Source of the DNA: Bacteroidales bacterium
Lineage (GTDB): Bacteria; Bacteroidota; Bacteroidia; Bacteroidales; UBA12077
Length of the DNA stretch: 57,714 bases
Direction of reading: 5' to 3'
NCBI GenBank assembly: GCA_003446015.1
Contig: DMBU01000149.1
Span: 1 to 57,714, forward strand
Position numbers and translations under genes: made by a program. Shown one piece after another: positions 17,181 through 26,067 of the stretch. How positions within the stretch are numbered: the stretch's first letter is position 1; each line of letters begins with the position of its first letter. The notes below the pieces were generated by a model. The model did no database searches. It saw only the letters and a program-made list of their open reading frames with translations, and had not been told where the DNA came from.

Positions 17181-19010
17181 ATGAAAAGTGTTGCTAAATA
17201 TTCAATTTTAATTTTACTGTTATTCATAACCAGTTCTTATTTAATTGCACAAAATGACAAAGAAAAAATTATTGTAGCTTACGTTAATAATTTTGCAAAA
17301 TATACTACATGGCCAAATGAAAACTTACTGGATAGTTTTAAAATTGTAGTATTAAGTAATAATGAAAATCTCATAAATGAATTCTTAGATTTTTCGATAA
17401 AAAGGAAAATAAAAGATAGACCCGTAAAAGTGCTTACAAATTTTCCTTTAAACCGGGAAATAGAAAGCAGGATAAACCTTAATGCTCAGATTGTATTATT
17501 AACTGCAGAAAAATTAAAAGATTACGATGAAATATATGATTCCATTGAAGGGAAACCCATTTTATTGGTAAGTGAGGAATATAATGACAAGCGTTTTGTG
17601 ATGATCAACTTATTTCGCTCTAAAGAAGGACAACTTCTTTTTGAGGTAAATAATGCGAATATAATTAATCAGAAACTTGCCATTAATCCCGAAATATTGC
17701 TTGCAGGAGGAACCGAAATTGACGTTGCAGGACTTTATCGGCGATCACAGGTTCATTTGCGGAATATGCAAAAGAGAATTGATCGGATGGAAGATTCACT
17801 TGAATTTTTAAATTTCAATATTAAAAAATCACTTGAACAGATTAACAAACAGGAATTTGAACTTCAAAATCAAAATAAAATATTAGAAGAAAGGGAGAAA
17901 AGGACAGACTCATTGCAAAAAGTTTTTTATTCGCAAAAAGAGATTTTAAAATTACAAAAAGATTCAATCAAGATTAAAAATGACTTTCTTACTGATTTGT
18001 TAACAAAAATAGATCAACAAAAACGAGAGCTTAAAAATCAAGAACAATATTTAAAAAGCAAACTAAAGCAAATTGAAAAATTAAATTCCGAAATTGAGCT
18101 TAAAAATACTGAACTTGGTGATCAGGGTCAAATTATTAACCGTCAACGATTAGTCCTGAAGTTATCTGTTGTTGTTGGAGTTTTCGTTGTGTTTTTAATA
18201 ATTACTATTCTTATTTCTTTTAGAAATAATAAACTAAAAAGCAAATTGTTGGTTAAACAAAAAGAAGAAATTGAAGAAAAGTTGATTGAATTAAATAGAT
18301 TAAATCTTAAACTCAAAAATGCTGATCAGTACAAATCAATATTTCTTGCCAGTATGAGTCATGAATTAAGAACACCATTAAATTCTATCATTGGATATAC
18401 AGGAATACTTTTAATGGGAATGACAGGAAATTTAAACAACGAACAAAACAAACAGCTTTTAAAAGTAAAAAATAATGCCAACCATCTATTAAGTTTAATC
18501 AATGATATCCTTGATATTTCAAAAATAGAAGCCGGAAAAGTAGAATTAAACAATGAAGAATTTAAATTAATCGATGTTGTAAATGAGGTAATTGAATCTA
18601 TTCAACCTCTTGCTTCTGAAAAAAATATTACAATTACAAATGAAGTTAATAAATACATCTTAATTACAACAGACAAAAGAAGATTAAAACAAGTAATTCT
18701 TAATTTAGTAAGTAATGCAGTAAAATACAATAACGACGGAAATGTTGATATTTTCTCCGAATATCTTTCAGAAAACTATTTCAGGTTTTCTGTTAAAGAT
18801 GCCGGAATAGGAATCTCTGAATTTGAACTGGCAAAATTGTTTCAACCATTTCAACAAATTGATTCATCGCTAACCCGCAAAAACAGTGGCACAGGATTGG
18901 GTTTATATTTATGCAGGAAACTAATGTCCTTACTAGGTGGTTATATAGCTGTTAAAAGTGAGCTAGGAAAAGGAAGCGAATTTTATTTTGAAATGCCATT
19001 AAAGATTTAA
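17181..19010 (+). CDS. YfiR (DUF4154) domain-coiled coil-transmembrane histidine kinase
   Basis: A 609-residue protein. A signal sequence (1-23) leads into a periplasmic YfiR/DUF4154 domain (~25-185; IIVAYVNNFAKYTTWPNE is characteristic), a long coiled coil (~190-325), one membrane helix (~330-350), a second short coiled coil, then a kinase: His394 in SMSHELRTPLN, the N box around LVSNAVKYN (~509), DAGIGIS and GTGLGLYLC. YfiR proteins bind a periplasmic signal and usually control a separate diguanylate cyclase. Here the same sensor module drives a histidine kinase directly. The overlap with the TonB receptor operon suggests that the receptor or its ligand is the input. Confidence 0.88.
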   Translation: MKSVAKYSILILLLFITSSYLIAQNDKEKIIVAYVNNFAKYTTWPNENLLDSFKIVVLSNNENLINEFLDFSIKRKIKDRPVKVLTNFPLNREIESRINLNAQIVLLTAEKLKDYDEIYDSIEGKPILLVSEEYNDKRFVMINLFRSKEGQLLFEVNNANIINQKLAINPEILLAGGTEIDVAGLYRRSQVHLRNMQKRIDRMEDSLEFLNFNIKKSLEQINKQEFELQNQNKILEEREKRTDSLQKVFYSQKEILKLQKDSIKIKNDFLTDLLTKIDQQKRELKNQEQYLKSKLKQIEKLNSEIELKNTELGDQGQIINRQRLVLKLSVVVGVFVVFLIITILISFRNNKLKSKLLVKQKEEIEEKLIELNRLNLKLKNADQYKSIFLASMSHELRTPLNSIIGYTGILLMGMTGNLNNEQNKQLLKVKNNANHLLSLINDILDISKIEAGKVELNNEEFKLIDVVNEVIESIQPLASEKNITITNEVNKYILITTDKRRLKQVILNLVSNAVKYNNDGNVDIFSEYLSENYFRFSVKDAGIGISEFELAKLFQPFQQIDSSLTRKNSGTGLGLYLCRKLMSLLGGYIAVKSELGKGSEFYFEMPLKI

Positions 19011-19015
19011 GAACT

Positions 19016-19378
19016 ATGAAACGTGTTTTAATTATAGAAGACAATGAAGATAACATGTATATGATTAGATTCATTTTAGAAAAAAATGGTTTACAAGTTA
19101 TTACGGCTGAAACAGGGATGGATGGTTACGAAAAAGCCATGCATGAAAAACCTGATTTAATATTAATGGATATTCAACTACCTGATATCAATGGAATAGA
19201 AGTCACCAAAAAAATCAGAGAATCAGGAATAGCTAACTCAATTCCTATTTTAGCAATTTCATCATATGCGATGACAGGAGACAGGGAAAAAGCACTTAAT
19301 GCCGGTTGTACGGGATACATTGAAAAACCAATTAACCCTGAAACTATAATGGAGGAGATTAATAAATATCTTTATTAA
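19016..19378 (+). CDS. Single-domain CheY-like response regulator
   Basis: A 120-residue receiver domain only, with acidic pocket EDN at residues 8-10, phosphoacceptor Asp52 in LILMDIQLPD, the Ser/Thr switch in AISSYA and the conserved lysine in YIEKPI. It has no output domain, so it must act by protein contact or as a phosphotransfer intermediate. It starts 5 bp after the YfiR kinase and ends 12 bp before the hybrid kinase; cognate phosphorylation by either is the simplest reading. Confidence 0.9.
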   Translation: MKRVLIIEDNEDNMYMIRFILEKNGLQVITAETGMDGYEKAMHEKPDLILMDIQLPDINGIEVTKKIRESGIANSIPILAISSYAMTGDREKALNAGCTGYIEKPINPETIMEEINKYLY

Positions 19379-19390
19379 ATACTGATTTAT

Positions 19391-21088
19391 ATGATGAAGG
19401 ATAATTTAAAAGTACTAATAGTAGATGATAACACTGACAACCTTGAAATGTTAGAGATAATATTAAAAAGCAATAATTACACTGTCAGTTCTGCAATTAA
19501 TGGTAAAGTAGCGCTTGAATTGCTTCATGCCGAAAGCTATGATTTAATCATATCTGATATTCTGATGCCTGTGATGGATGGTTTCCAATTATGCAGAGAA
19601 TGTAAAAAAGATGAATCATTAAGAAATATCTGTTTTGTATTTTATACAGCAACATACATTGATTCTAAGGATGAAGAATTTGCCTTATCATTAGGAGCCC
19701 AAAAGTTTATTCGCAAACCGCAAGAACCAGAAACATTTTTAAAAATTATTACTAAAGTAGTTGCTGACTATAATGAATCAGAAAATAGAAATGTGGTGTA
19801 TAATGAAACAAACGAAAAAGAAATATTGAAACTTTATAGTGAACGGTTAGTTGCTAAACTGGAGAAAAAAAATCTAGATTTAGAAAAAGAAATTGCATCT
19901 CATAACAAAACCTTAAAGGAACTAATTAAAGCAAAAGAAAAAGCAGAAGAATCCGACAAGCTTAAAACAGCATTTTTATCTAATATGAGTCATGAAATTC
20001 GTACTCCGATGAATGGGATTATTGGGTTCTCTAATCTGCTTAAAAATCCAAGATTATCAGCGGATGAGCAAAATAAGTACATTGATATTATCCAATTGAG
20101 TGGAACCCGATTAATAAATTTAATCGAAGATTTAATAAATATCTCACAAATAGAAACAGGACAGGTAAGCATTTGTACTTCAGAGTTTAAGGTGCAAGAG
20201 GCTCTCGAGCAAATAGTATCATATTTTAAAACTGATGCTGAAAACAAAAATCTTAGTCTTTCTTTAAATTGTTTACCAAGCTTAAAAGAAGAAAACATAA
20301 TAACAGACAAGGGAAAATTTGAGGCTATTTTTATCAATTTGTTAAAAAATGCAATTAAATATACAAAAAAAGGAGAAATAGAATTGGGTTGCAAGAAAGC
20401 AAATTCCATTTTCGAATTTTACATAAAAGATACTGGTCTGGGCATTCCTAAAGACAGGCAAGAAGCTATTTTTGAACGTTTTGTGCAAGCCGATATTAAT
20501 GATACATTAGCCTTACAAGGGGCTGGTTTAGGATTATCCATTACCAAAGCTTTTGTGGAATTGCTTTTGGGAAATATACGTGTAGAAAGTGAAGAAAGAA
20601 AAGGAACTATATTTTACCTGACAATTCCTTCAATGAAAGATAATAATGAAAAAGAAATTGATGACCTGTCAGAGTATAATCAAGCAAACGATCTGAATTC
20701 TAATAAAAATTTAAAAATACTAATTGCTGAAGATGATAAAACATCTGATGAATATTTAACCGTAATTTTACAGGATCTTTCTAAAAATATTTTACATGCT
20801 AAAAATGGGAGGGAAGCCATAGAAAAGTGCAAAACAAACAAGGAAATAGATTTAATTTTAATGGATATAAAGATGCCAGATATAGATGGTTATAAAGCAG
20901 TTGAACAAATTCGTGAATTTAATAAAGAGGTTATTATTATTGCACAAACAGCTTATGGAATTTCGAATGAAAAAGAAAGAGCCATCCATATCGGATGTAA
21001 TGACTATATTTCAAAACCTATTGATGAGAATAGATTAATAAGTCTAATTGAAAAACATTTAAAACTCAAAATGGAAAAATCAGAATAA
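19391..21088 (+). CDS. Cytoplasmic hybrid histidine kinase, REC-HK-REC
   Basis: A 565-residue soluble protein with no membrane segment. Its order is receiver 1 (residues ~5-125, Asp56 in LIISDILMP), coiled coil (~150-190), HisKA with His201 in NMSHEIRTPMN, HATPase (~300-420; DTGLGIP and GAGLGLS) and receiver 2 (~440-565, Asp492 in LILMDIKMP). A kinase with receivers at both ends suits a multistep phosphorelay. As the last gene of the TonB receptor, YfiR-kinase, regulator series it probably integrates their signal. No DNA-binding or cyclase output is encoded in the operon. Confidence 0.9.
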   Translation: MMKDNLKVLIVDDNTDNLEMLEIILKSNNYTVSSAINGKVALELLHAESYDLIISDILMPVMDGFQLCRECKKDESLRNICFVFYTATYIDSKDEEFALSLGAQKFIRKPQEPETFLKIITKVVADYNESENRNVVYNETNEKEILKLYSERLVAKLEKKNLDLEKEIASHNKTLKELIKAKEKAEESDKLKTAFLSNMSHEIRTPMNGIIGFSNLLKNPRLSADEQNKYIDIIQLSGTRLINLIEDLINISQIETGQVSICTSEFKVQEALEQIVSYFKTDAENKNLSLSLNCLPSLKEENIITDKGKFEAIFINLLKNAIKYTKKGEIELGCKKANSIFEFYIKDTGLGIPKDRQEAIFERFVQADINDTLALQGAGLGLSITKAFVELLLGNIRVESEERKGTIFYLTIPSMKDNNEKEIDDLSEYNQANDLNSNKNLKILIAEDDKTSDEYLTVILQDLSKNILHAKNGREAIEKCKTNKEIDLILMDIKMPDIDGYKAVEQIREFNKEVIIIAQTAYGISNEKERAIHIGCNDYISKPIDENRLISLIEKHLKLKMEKSE

Positions 21089-21370
21089 TGTTATGCATTT
21101 ATGTTTAATGATAAAACTATGTAATTTTACATCACTTCCTATTTTGGTGATCTTACTAAGAGAAACGCATCATTCTTAACTCTTTATTTGAAATTTATTT
21201 AAATCGAATTCAATTCAAAATTTCTTGTTACTAATCCATAGTAGATCATTTGTCAACAAAAAAATATCATTAATAAAATAAATCAATGTTTTAATTTGGG
21301 ATATTTACTTTTTTAATATCTTAGTTAGCAATATTTATCATGTTATTTTAATATCAAAACCCAAAAAATT

Positions 21371-21631
21371 ATGAAGAAAGTATTATTATTTGGAGCAATT
21401 ACACTCCTTGCTGCTGGTTTTCTTACAGTTTCATGTGAAAAGGACAATCCGGTTTCTTGTACTCAAAAACTTTTAGAGGTTTCATCAGCACAATCAGCGT
21501 ATATTGTGGACGATTCTTATGAGAATTGCATTGCATATAAAAATGCGTTGGAAGATTATATCAATTGCGATGGAATTACTGATAAAGCAATTTATCAAGG
21601 ATATTTAGATAACTTAACCTGTACTCCATAA
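21371..21631 (+). CDS. Small cysteine-containing lipoprotein, unknown function
   Basis: An 86-residue protein with a signal peptide and lipobox (GFLTVSC, Cys22). The mature part is about 64 residues and contains four further cysteines, at positions consistent with two disulphides (SCTQK, ENCIAY, INCDG, LTCTP). No family is recognised. It has a large 5' region (21089-21370) in which I see no gene, only AT-rich text, and it ends at a shared bidirectional terminator. It is likely a surface or periplasmic small lipoprotein. Confidence 0.65.
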   Translation: MKKVLLFGAITLLAAGFLTVSCEKDNPVSCTQKLLEVSSAQSAYIVDDSYENCIAYKNALEDYINCDGITDKAIYQGYLDNLTCTP

Positions 21632-21636
21632 AAAAA

Positions 21637-21678
21637 TTAAAAAAGCCTGCAAAACATCTTATTTGCAGGCTTTTTTTT
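21637..21678. terminator. Bidirectional terminator
   Basis: GCCTGCAAA (21645-21653) and TTTGCAGGC (21662-21670) flanked by A and T runs, between the convergent small lipoprotein and M56 genes. Confidence 0.88.
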
Positions 21679-21688
21679 ATAATATGAT

Positions 21689-23605
21689 TTATTTTTCTTC
21701 CAACTCCAGAGCCTCAAGTTCTTCAAGTTTTTCCTCTAATTCTTCGATTACCTTTTCTTTATCGTGCTGTTCAAAACTCTTAATTTCTTCTTCCATCTGC
21801 ATTCTGATTTTTTCATGATCAATTTTAGAGAGCTCTTCTTGTACCTTTAACATTTCTTTTTGAATTTCTGCCAGATCAATGTTTTCTCTGATCGATTCAC
21901 GTGCCTGTTCCATTTCTTCACGGATTTCTTGCATGTCGATATGAATATCTCCAATTTCAATATCAAGTCCATCAAAGTCGAAATCAATATCTAAATCTTT
22001 TAAATTACTGATACTCATCTCTACTTCTTTTAAAATATCTTCCACATCTATTTCATGAGCTTCTTCAATAGCCCTTGCAATTTCTTCCTGTGCTTCAGCC
22101 ATATCGAAATGAACATCTTTCATTGCTTCCTGAATCTCCATTTGGATTTTTTCAACATCCAGCTCCTCAATATCTTTCATAGCCTCGCGGATATCAACTT
22201 TTGCATCTTTTAAATCACCAATGGTTTCGTCAATTTCTTTTTGATATTTATGATAATCTGTTTCAGGAATCTTTTTACCATCAACATACAATTCTGTAAC
22301 TTTTCCGTTTTTAAGAGTAAATTCTATCTTCTTCTTATGACCTTGATCATTATACGTTCTGATAACGGTATTATTTTTAATATCAATTTCATTGTGATAA
22401 TGTTTACTTCTTTTAACCGTATCAATCCTTGTTGGTAAGTTTGGAATAACAGGTAAATCTGGAACCCCAGGAGCTATAATTACTGAAAGCGATTCCATTT
22501 CTTTTAATTCTGAAGGAATTGTAATTCCTTTATCAGAAATATAATTTGAAATATCGGCTCTGTTTGTAAACGACAGGGCTAAGGTTGCTGATAAAATAAT
22601 AATAGCTGCTATAATTTTATCTGTAAAATTCGATTTGTTTTGTGGTTTCATAATCATGCGTTTAATTCTGTTTAACAAATGTTTTTTTCTTCCTGAAAAG
22701 GCAACCGCGGAATATAGCCTGTTCAACGAAAATTCCTGAACTGAAACCAATGCTTTTGCATAAATCAGCGATCCTTCACAAACGGTTAAAGCAATATCAT
22801 CACAACAATTTTCTCGTTCTTTTCTAATTTGTGATGAGATATACCAAACCGCAGGATGAAAGAAAAACATCGTTTCAATAATGGTTTGTAGTACATTAAA
22901 AATATAATCGTTACGTCGTATATGAGCTAATTCATGAGCAATAATAGCTTCAATTTGATTTGTGGGAATTCCTGTTATCATTTCAACAGGAATTACAATA
23001 ACCGGCTTTAAATGGCCCAAAACTATTGGTACTTTAACCAGTTTCGATTCTAAATAATTTACGGCTCTTTTTATTTTAAGCTGCTTTTGAAGTTTTTGAA
23101 ATTTATCTAGCCAATCGGCGGATAGTACCCTGGTTCCGACTGACTTTAATCTTACAGTAAAAATATAGCTTAAAACAATCTTCACAATAAATATAAAAAT
23201 TCCTAATATCCAAATACTTACAATTAATGGAAAATACCGATCAATATTTTCAATTCTCTCCTTTACAACTTGAATAAGTTCTCTTGATGTAAACTTAATA
23301 TTGCTTTGGTTTAAATCAATCAATACTGGAGCCTGATGTTGACTCCGCTCGGAAATCTCAACAACACTATTTTCAATTGTTTCCTTTTCATAATGTTTTG
23401 TAAAGTTAAAAATGGCTAATCCGAGCATAATAAAAAGCGAAAACAAAGAAATTATATACCTTATCTGAGAAGATTTCCCGCTAAGTAATCGTAGAATAAA
23501 ACTTAATAATGCCATTACTAATATACCTTGCCAGATTATATGAAAAAGATTCCAGCCCAGGGCAGTAATAACATTTTGGCTTATCACTTCAGATAATATT
23601 TTCAT
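21689..23605 (-). CDS. BlaR1/MecR1-like M56 membrane metallopeptidase with acidic coiled-coil tail
   Basis: A 638-residue protein. Residues 1-350 carry about four membrane helices and the M56 zinc site: His224-Glu225-x2-His228 in IIAHELAHIRRND, with Glu265 in ENCCDD. The family cleaves a partner BlaI repressor on sensing an envelope signal. Unlike BlaR1/MecR1 there is no C-terminal penicillin-binding domain. After the last helix (~330-347) comes a short strand-rich region and then about 190 residues of acidic coiled-coil heptads (VDIREAMKDIEELDVEK and similar). The input signal is thus unlikely to be a beta-lactam acylation. The gene overlaps blaI by 4 bp (ATGA). Confidence 0.88.
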   Translation of the reverse strand: MKILSEVISQNVITALGWNLFHIIWQGILVMALLSFILRLLSGKSSQIRYIISLFSLFIMLGLAIFNFTKHYEKETIENSVVEISERSQHQAPVLIDLNQSNIKFTSRELIQVVKERIENIDRYFPLIVSIWILGIFIFIVKIVLSYIFTVRLKSVGTRVLSADWLDKFQKLQKQLKIKRAVNYLESKLVKVPIVLGHLKPVIVIPVEMITGIPTNQIEAIIAHELAHIRRNDYIFNVLQTIIETMFFFHPAVWYISSQIRKERENCCDDIALTVCEGSLIYAKALVSVQEFSLNRLYSAVAFSGRKKHLLNRIKRMIMKPQNKSNFTDKIIAAIIILSATLALSFTNRADISNYISDKGITIPSELKEMESLSVIIAPGVPDLPVIPNLPTRIDTVKRSKHYHNEIDIKNNTVIRTYNDQGHKKKIEFTLKNGKVTELYVDGKKIPETDYHKYQKEIDETIGDLKDAKVDIREAMKDIEELDVEKIQMEIQEAMKDVHFDMAEAQEEIARAIEEAHEIDVEDILKEVEMSISNLKDLDIDFDFDGLDIEIGDIHIDMQEIREEMEQARESIRENIDLAEIQKEMLKVQEELSKIDHEKIRMQMEEEIKSFEQHDKEKVIEELEEKLEELEALELEEK

Positions 23606-24027
23606 GATTTCTTTGGATTGTTCTCAATTTCATGAATCAAATTCTTTATTTCATCTAACTCTTCTTTTGAAGGATTATGATTTCCTAAAGCCTGCATAAC
23701 CATTTTCATGGCAGATCCAGAAAACGTTTTCTTTAAAAAACCATCAAGCAATTTACTTTTCGTTTCATCTTCATCCAGAGAAGGAGTATAGATATGCTGA
23801 CGGCTATTCTTATTTACATCAAGCATTCCTTTTTCTGCCATAATCTGCATTATTTTCAATGTAGTGGTATAACCAACTCCTGCCTTGCCTGCCTGCTTGG
23901 CAGAAAGGCTCTTTTCTTCATTTTGCTTTTCGTTAATAAAACGAACAGTTGAAGGGCCATATTCCCATAATAATTGAAGAATTTCAAGTTCAGATTCTGT
24001 AGGATTGTATTTACTTTTTAAACTCAT
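23602..24027 (-). CDS. BlaI/MecI/CopY family transcriptional repressor
   Basis: A 141-residue protein read from the ATG at 24027. A longer frame from 24084 would begin inside an operator and lacks family residues, so the internal start is preferred. It has a winged-helix N-terminus (LTESELEILQLLWEYGPSTVR-type text, then GVGYTTTLKIMQIMAEKGML) and a C-terminal dimerisation part ending in helical NLIHEIENN. Such repressors bind palindromic operators and are released when the M56 partner cleaves them. Three matching palindromes lie in its own promoter (24063-24135). It overlaps the M56 gene by 4 bp. Confidence 0.9.
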   Translation of the reverse strand: MSLKSKYNPTESELEILQLLWEYGPSTVRFINEKQNEEKSLSAKQAGKAGVGYTTTLKIMQIMAEKGMLDVNKNSRQHIYTPSLDEDETKSKLLDGFLKKTFSGSAMKMVMQALGNHNPSKEELDEIKNLIHEIENNPKKS

Positions 24028-24062
24028 AATTAAAAGACGACTAATTATACATTTTGATGCAC

Positions 24063-24135
24063 TACGATTTATTTCGTAATACAAACATATACGATCTTTT
24101 TCGTACTTGCAAATTTTTATACGATTTATTTCGTA
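24063..24135. promoter_or_regulatory. Triple BlaI-type operator, TACGA-N6-TCGTA x3
   Basis: Three 16-bp inverted repeats of the form TACGA-N6-TCGTA lie at 24063-24078, 24090-24105 and 24120-24135, with starts 27 and 30 bp apart. All arms are identical in the three copies. They lie immediately upstream of the BlaI-family gene and frame its promoter, as expected for autoregulation. Confidence 0.85.
24082..24113 (-). promoter_or_regulatory. Promoter of the blaI-M56 operon
   Basis: Read on the minus strand: TTTG (24113-24110), a 20-bp spacer, then TATGTTTG (24089-24082), an exact TAnnTTTG match. The middle operator (24090-24105) fills the spacer and the first overlaps the expected start near 24076. 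Confidence 0.8.
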
Positions 24136-24263
24136 CTTTAATTGTTAAATTAAGTTAAATCCCGATGGATAGGAGTTTTTTTAAAATAAATTAGTTTTAA
24201 AAAATAAAGAATTTGATTTATTTTTATTCAAAAATTAAATTTTAACTTATTGAATTTATAATT

Positions 24264-24440
24264 ATGGAAAATACACAAAAAGTTTTCGATGCCATGAAAA
24301 AAGCAGCTAAAGCTCTAAAAGCAGGAGAAATTGCCGAAATAACAGGATTAGATAAAAAAGATGTTGATAAAGCAATGAAGAATCTGAAAAAAGAAGAAAA
24401 GATAGTTTCGCCTAAAGTTTGTTATTGGCAAGCAAAATAA
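24264..24440 (+). CDS. 58-residue winged-helix-like small protein
   Basis: A short gene of 58 codons, ATG at 24264 and TAA at 24438. The product begins MENTQKVFDAMKKAAKALKA and continues with GEIAEITGLDKKDVDKAMKN and a strand-turn, EEKIVSPKVCYWQAK. Helix-turn-helix plus wing spacing is evident: GEIAEITGL as the positioning helix, DKKDVDKAMKNL as recognition helix, KIVSPKVCYW as the wing. I read it as a minimal DNA-binding regulator known as a recurrent small family in Bacteroidota, but I cannot name its target. It has its own bidirectional terminator and is divergent from blaI. Confidence 0.72.
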   Translation: MENTQKVFDAMKKAAKALKAGEIAEITGLDKKDVDKAMKNLKKEEKIVSPKVCYWQAK

Positions 24441-24442
24441 CA

Positions 24443-24468
24443 AAAGAGCCGGTTTTAACCGGCTCTTT
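24443..24468. terminator. Bidirectional terminator
   Basis: AAAGAGCCGG (24443-24452) and CCGGCTCTTT (24459-24468), between the convergent small winged-helix and ferredoxin genes. Confidence 0.88.
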
Positions 24469-24473
24469 ATGTT

Positions 24474-24665
24474 TTAACAATTTGTGCATTGAAATGCCAT
24501 ACAAGAACGTGTGCAAATTCCACAACCGGTGCACTTATTATAATCAATCTCAGGAGCACTATACGCACTTTTTTGATTAATTGCACCTACAGGGCAAATT
24601 CTGGTTGAAGGACAAGGATGATTTTGCGGACAAAAGTTCTCGTTAACAACAATATTTTTTTTCAT
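24474..24665 (-). CDS. Small 4Fe-4S ferredoxin-type protein
   Basis: A 63-residue cytoplasmic protein with nine cysteines. The second half holds a classical cluster motif, CTGCGICTRSC, followed by CTNC at the C-terminus. The first half is variant: FCPQNHPCPSTRICPVGAI spaces its cysteines by five and five residues where two and two are normal, while the final CP is canonical. It should carry one or two iron-sulphur clusters and act as an electron carrier or sensor. It is a single gene facing the small winged-helix gene. Confidence 0.82.
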   Translation of the reverse strand: MKKNIVVNENFCPQNHPCPSTRICPVGAINQKSAYSAPEIDYNKCTGCGICTRSCMAFQCTNC

Positions 24666-24770
24666 ATTTTAAATACTTTAATCATTTTAAACGAGTGCAA
24701 AAGTAAAAGAAAATTATTAAATTACATCATATATATATATCTATATTTTTAGATGTTTTTAAACACTCTG

Positions 24771-25301
24771 TTAATCAACAATTTTATACAAATCTTTAAG
24801 GATTTTTTCGCCTCGATTTTTAAAACCTGGTGTGCCATCGTCAAACTGGTTTTCAATAATTGCAATTAATTCAGATGCTAAAGATGGTTCAATTTTAATA
24901 AAGTTATGAATAATTTGCATAGAGAACATTTTAACAGCAGTGGGATACATTGGGTCTTCTAACCAGGTAAAACATCTGTCAATTAAGATACCAAGTCTTT
25001 CATCATCTAATTCATTTAAATTTATTGTAGTTAGCATCTTAAGGAAATGTCTTTTCTGATTATCAAATTTCGATTTAGGAAGAAAATCAATCATCTCATT
25101 AATATAGGGTTTAATCATATCAGGGTATTTAATCCAGATAGTTTCGATAACCCAAGCTGCACGACCTGAAACAAATTCTTCGTTAGTTAAAATTAAATCA
25201 ATAAGTTGTTTAAATAATTCTTTATTATTATCTACTACTGATGCAATATAATCTGTATTCCTTTTCGATAATTCTGCTAATAACTGATCTCTGAAGTTCA
25301 T
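24771..25301 (-). CDS. All-helical HEAT-like protein, unknown function
   Basis: A 176-residue soluble protein. I place the start at 25301 (MNFRDQLL); ten extra codons upstream to 25331 are possible. The sequence is a succession of amphipathic helices (ELFKQLIDLILTNEEFVSGRAAWVIETIW, MIKPYINEMIDFLP, HFLKMLTTINL) in the pattern of HEAT or armadillo repeats, usually a protein-binding scaffold. No catalytic motif is visible. It is monocistronic and divergent from msrA. Confidence 0.62.
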   Translation of the reverse strand: MNFRDQLLAELSKRNTDYIASVVDNNKELFKQLIDLILTNEEFVSGRAAWVIETIWIKYPDMIKPYINEMIDFLPKSKFDNQKRHFLKMLTTINLNELDDERLGILIDRCFTWLEDPMYPTAVKMFSMQIIHNFIKIEPSLASELIAIIENQFDDGTPGFKNRGEKILKDLYKIVD

Positions 25302-25433
25302 CTTTATTTTAGAAATTTTGGTATTAATCAAGACCTAACCGGTTTTAAAATCCTGTTAGGTTTAAAAATATAAAAATACAAACTAAATAAATAAACATTA
25401 CAAAGCTAATTCTGTTAATAGTTAAAAAAGACA

Positions 25434-26042
25434 ATGAAATTATTTAAACTAATATCAGCATTATTCCTGATTTTTTCTATAAACCAGGAAATACTTGCTC
25501 AAAACAATAAAAACATGGAAGTAGCAACATTTGGTACAGGATGCTTTTGGTGTACGGAGGCAATATTTCAACAATTAAAAGGAGTAGAATCAGCAGTTTC
25601 GGGTTATTCTGGAGGAACAGTTAAAAATCCAACATATAAAGAAGTTTGTACAGGAAATACTGGTCATGCCGAAGTTATTCAAATAACTTATGATGCACAA
25701 ATAATAAGTTTTAAAGACTTACTTGAAGTATTCTGGCAAACTCATGATCCAACTACATTAAACAGACAAGGAGCAGATGTTGGAACACAATATCGATCAG
25801 TAATCTTTTATCATAGTGAGCCACAAAAAGAAATGGCTTTAGATTATAAAAAGAAGCTGAATGAAGCCAATGTATATGATAACCCAATAGTTACAGAAAT
25901 TACTGAATTTAAGGAATTTTATAAAGCTGAAGATTATCACCAGGAATATTACAACAATAATAAATCTCAGCCTTACTGTAATTTTGTAATTACCCCTAAA
26001 GTTGACAAGTTTAAGAAGGTATTTAAGGATAAATTAAAATAA
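25434..26042 (+). CDS. msrA: Peptide-methionine (S)-S-oxide reductase, exported
   Basis: A 202-residue MsrA. Catalytic Cys37 lies in GTGCFWCTEAIF, and the family signatures SGYSGGTVKNPTYKEVCTGNTGHAEV, GADVGTQYRSVIFY and DYHQEYY are all present. It reduces methionine-S-sulphoxide in oxidised proteins. An N-terminal signal peptide (MKLFKLISALFLIFSINQEILAQ) indicates a periplasmic enzyme repairing envelope proteins. No MsrB is fused or adjacent. A strong hairpin follows directly. Confidence 0.95.
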   Translation: MKLFKLISALFLIFSINQEILAQNNKNMEVATFGTGCFWCTEAIFQQLKGVESAVSGYSGGTVKNPTYKEVCTGNTGHAEVIQITYDAQIISFKDLLEVFWQTHDPTTLNRQGADVGTQYRSVIFYHSEPQKEMALDYKKKLNEANVYDNPIVTEITEFKEFYKAEDYHQEYYNNNKSQPYCNFVITPKVDKFKKVFKDKLK

Positions 26043-26067
26043 GCAAGTAATTCTATTTGCATAGTAT

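Noticed and set aside
19990..20409. 139-codon minus-strand open frame inside the hybrid kinase
   Set aside because: It lies entirely antisense to the conserved HisKA/HATPase coding sequence and shows no protein-like pattern.
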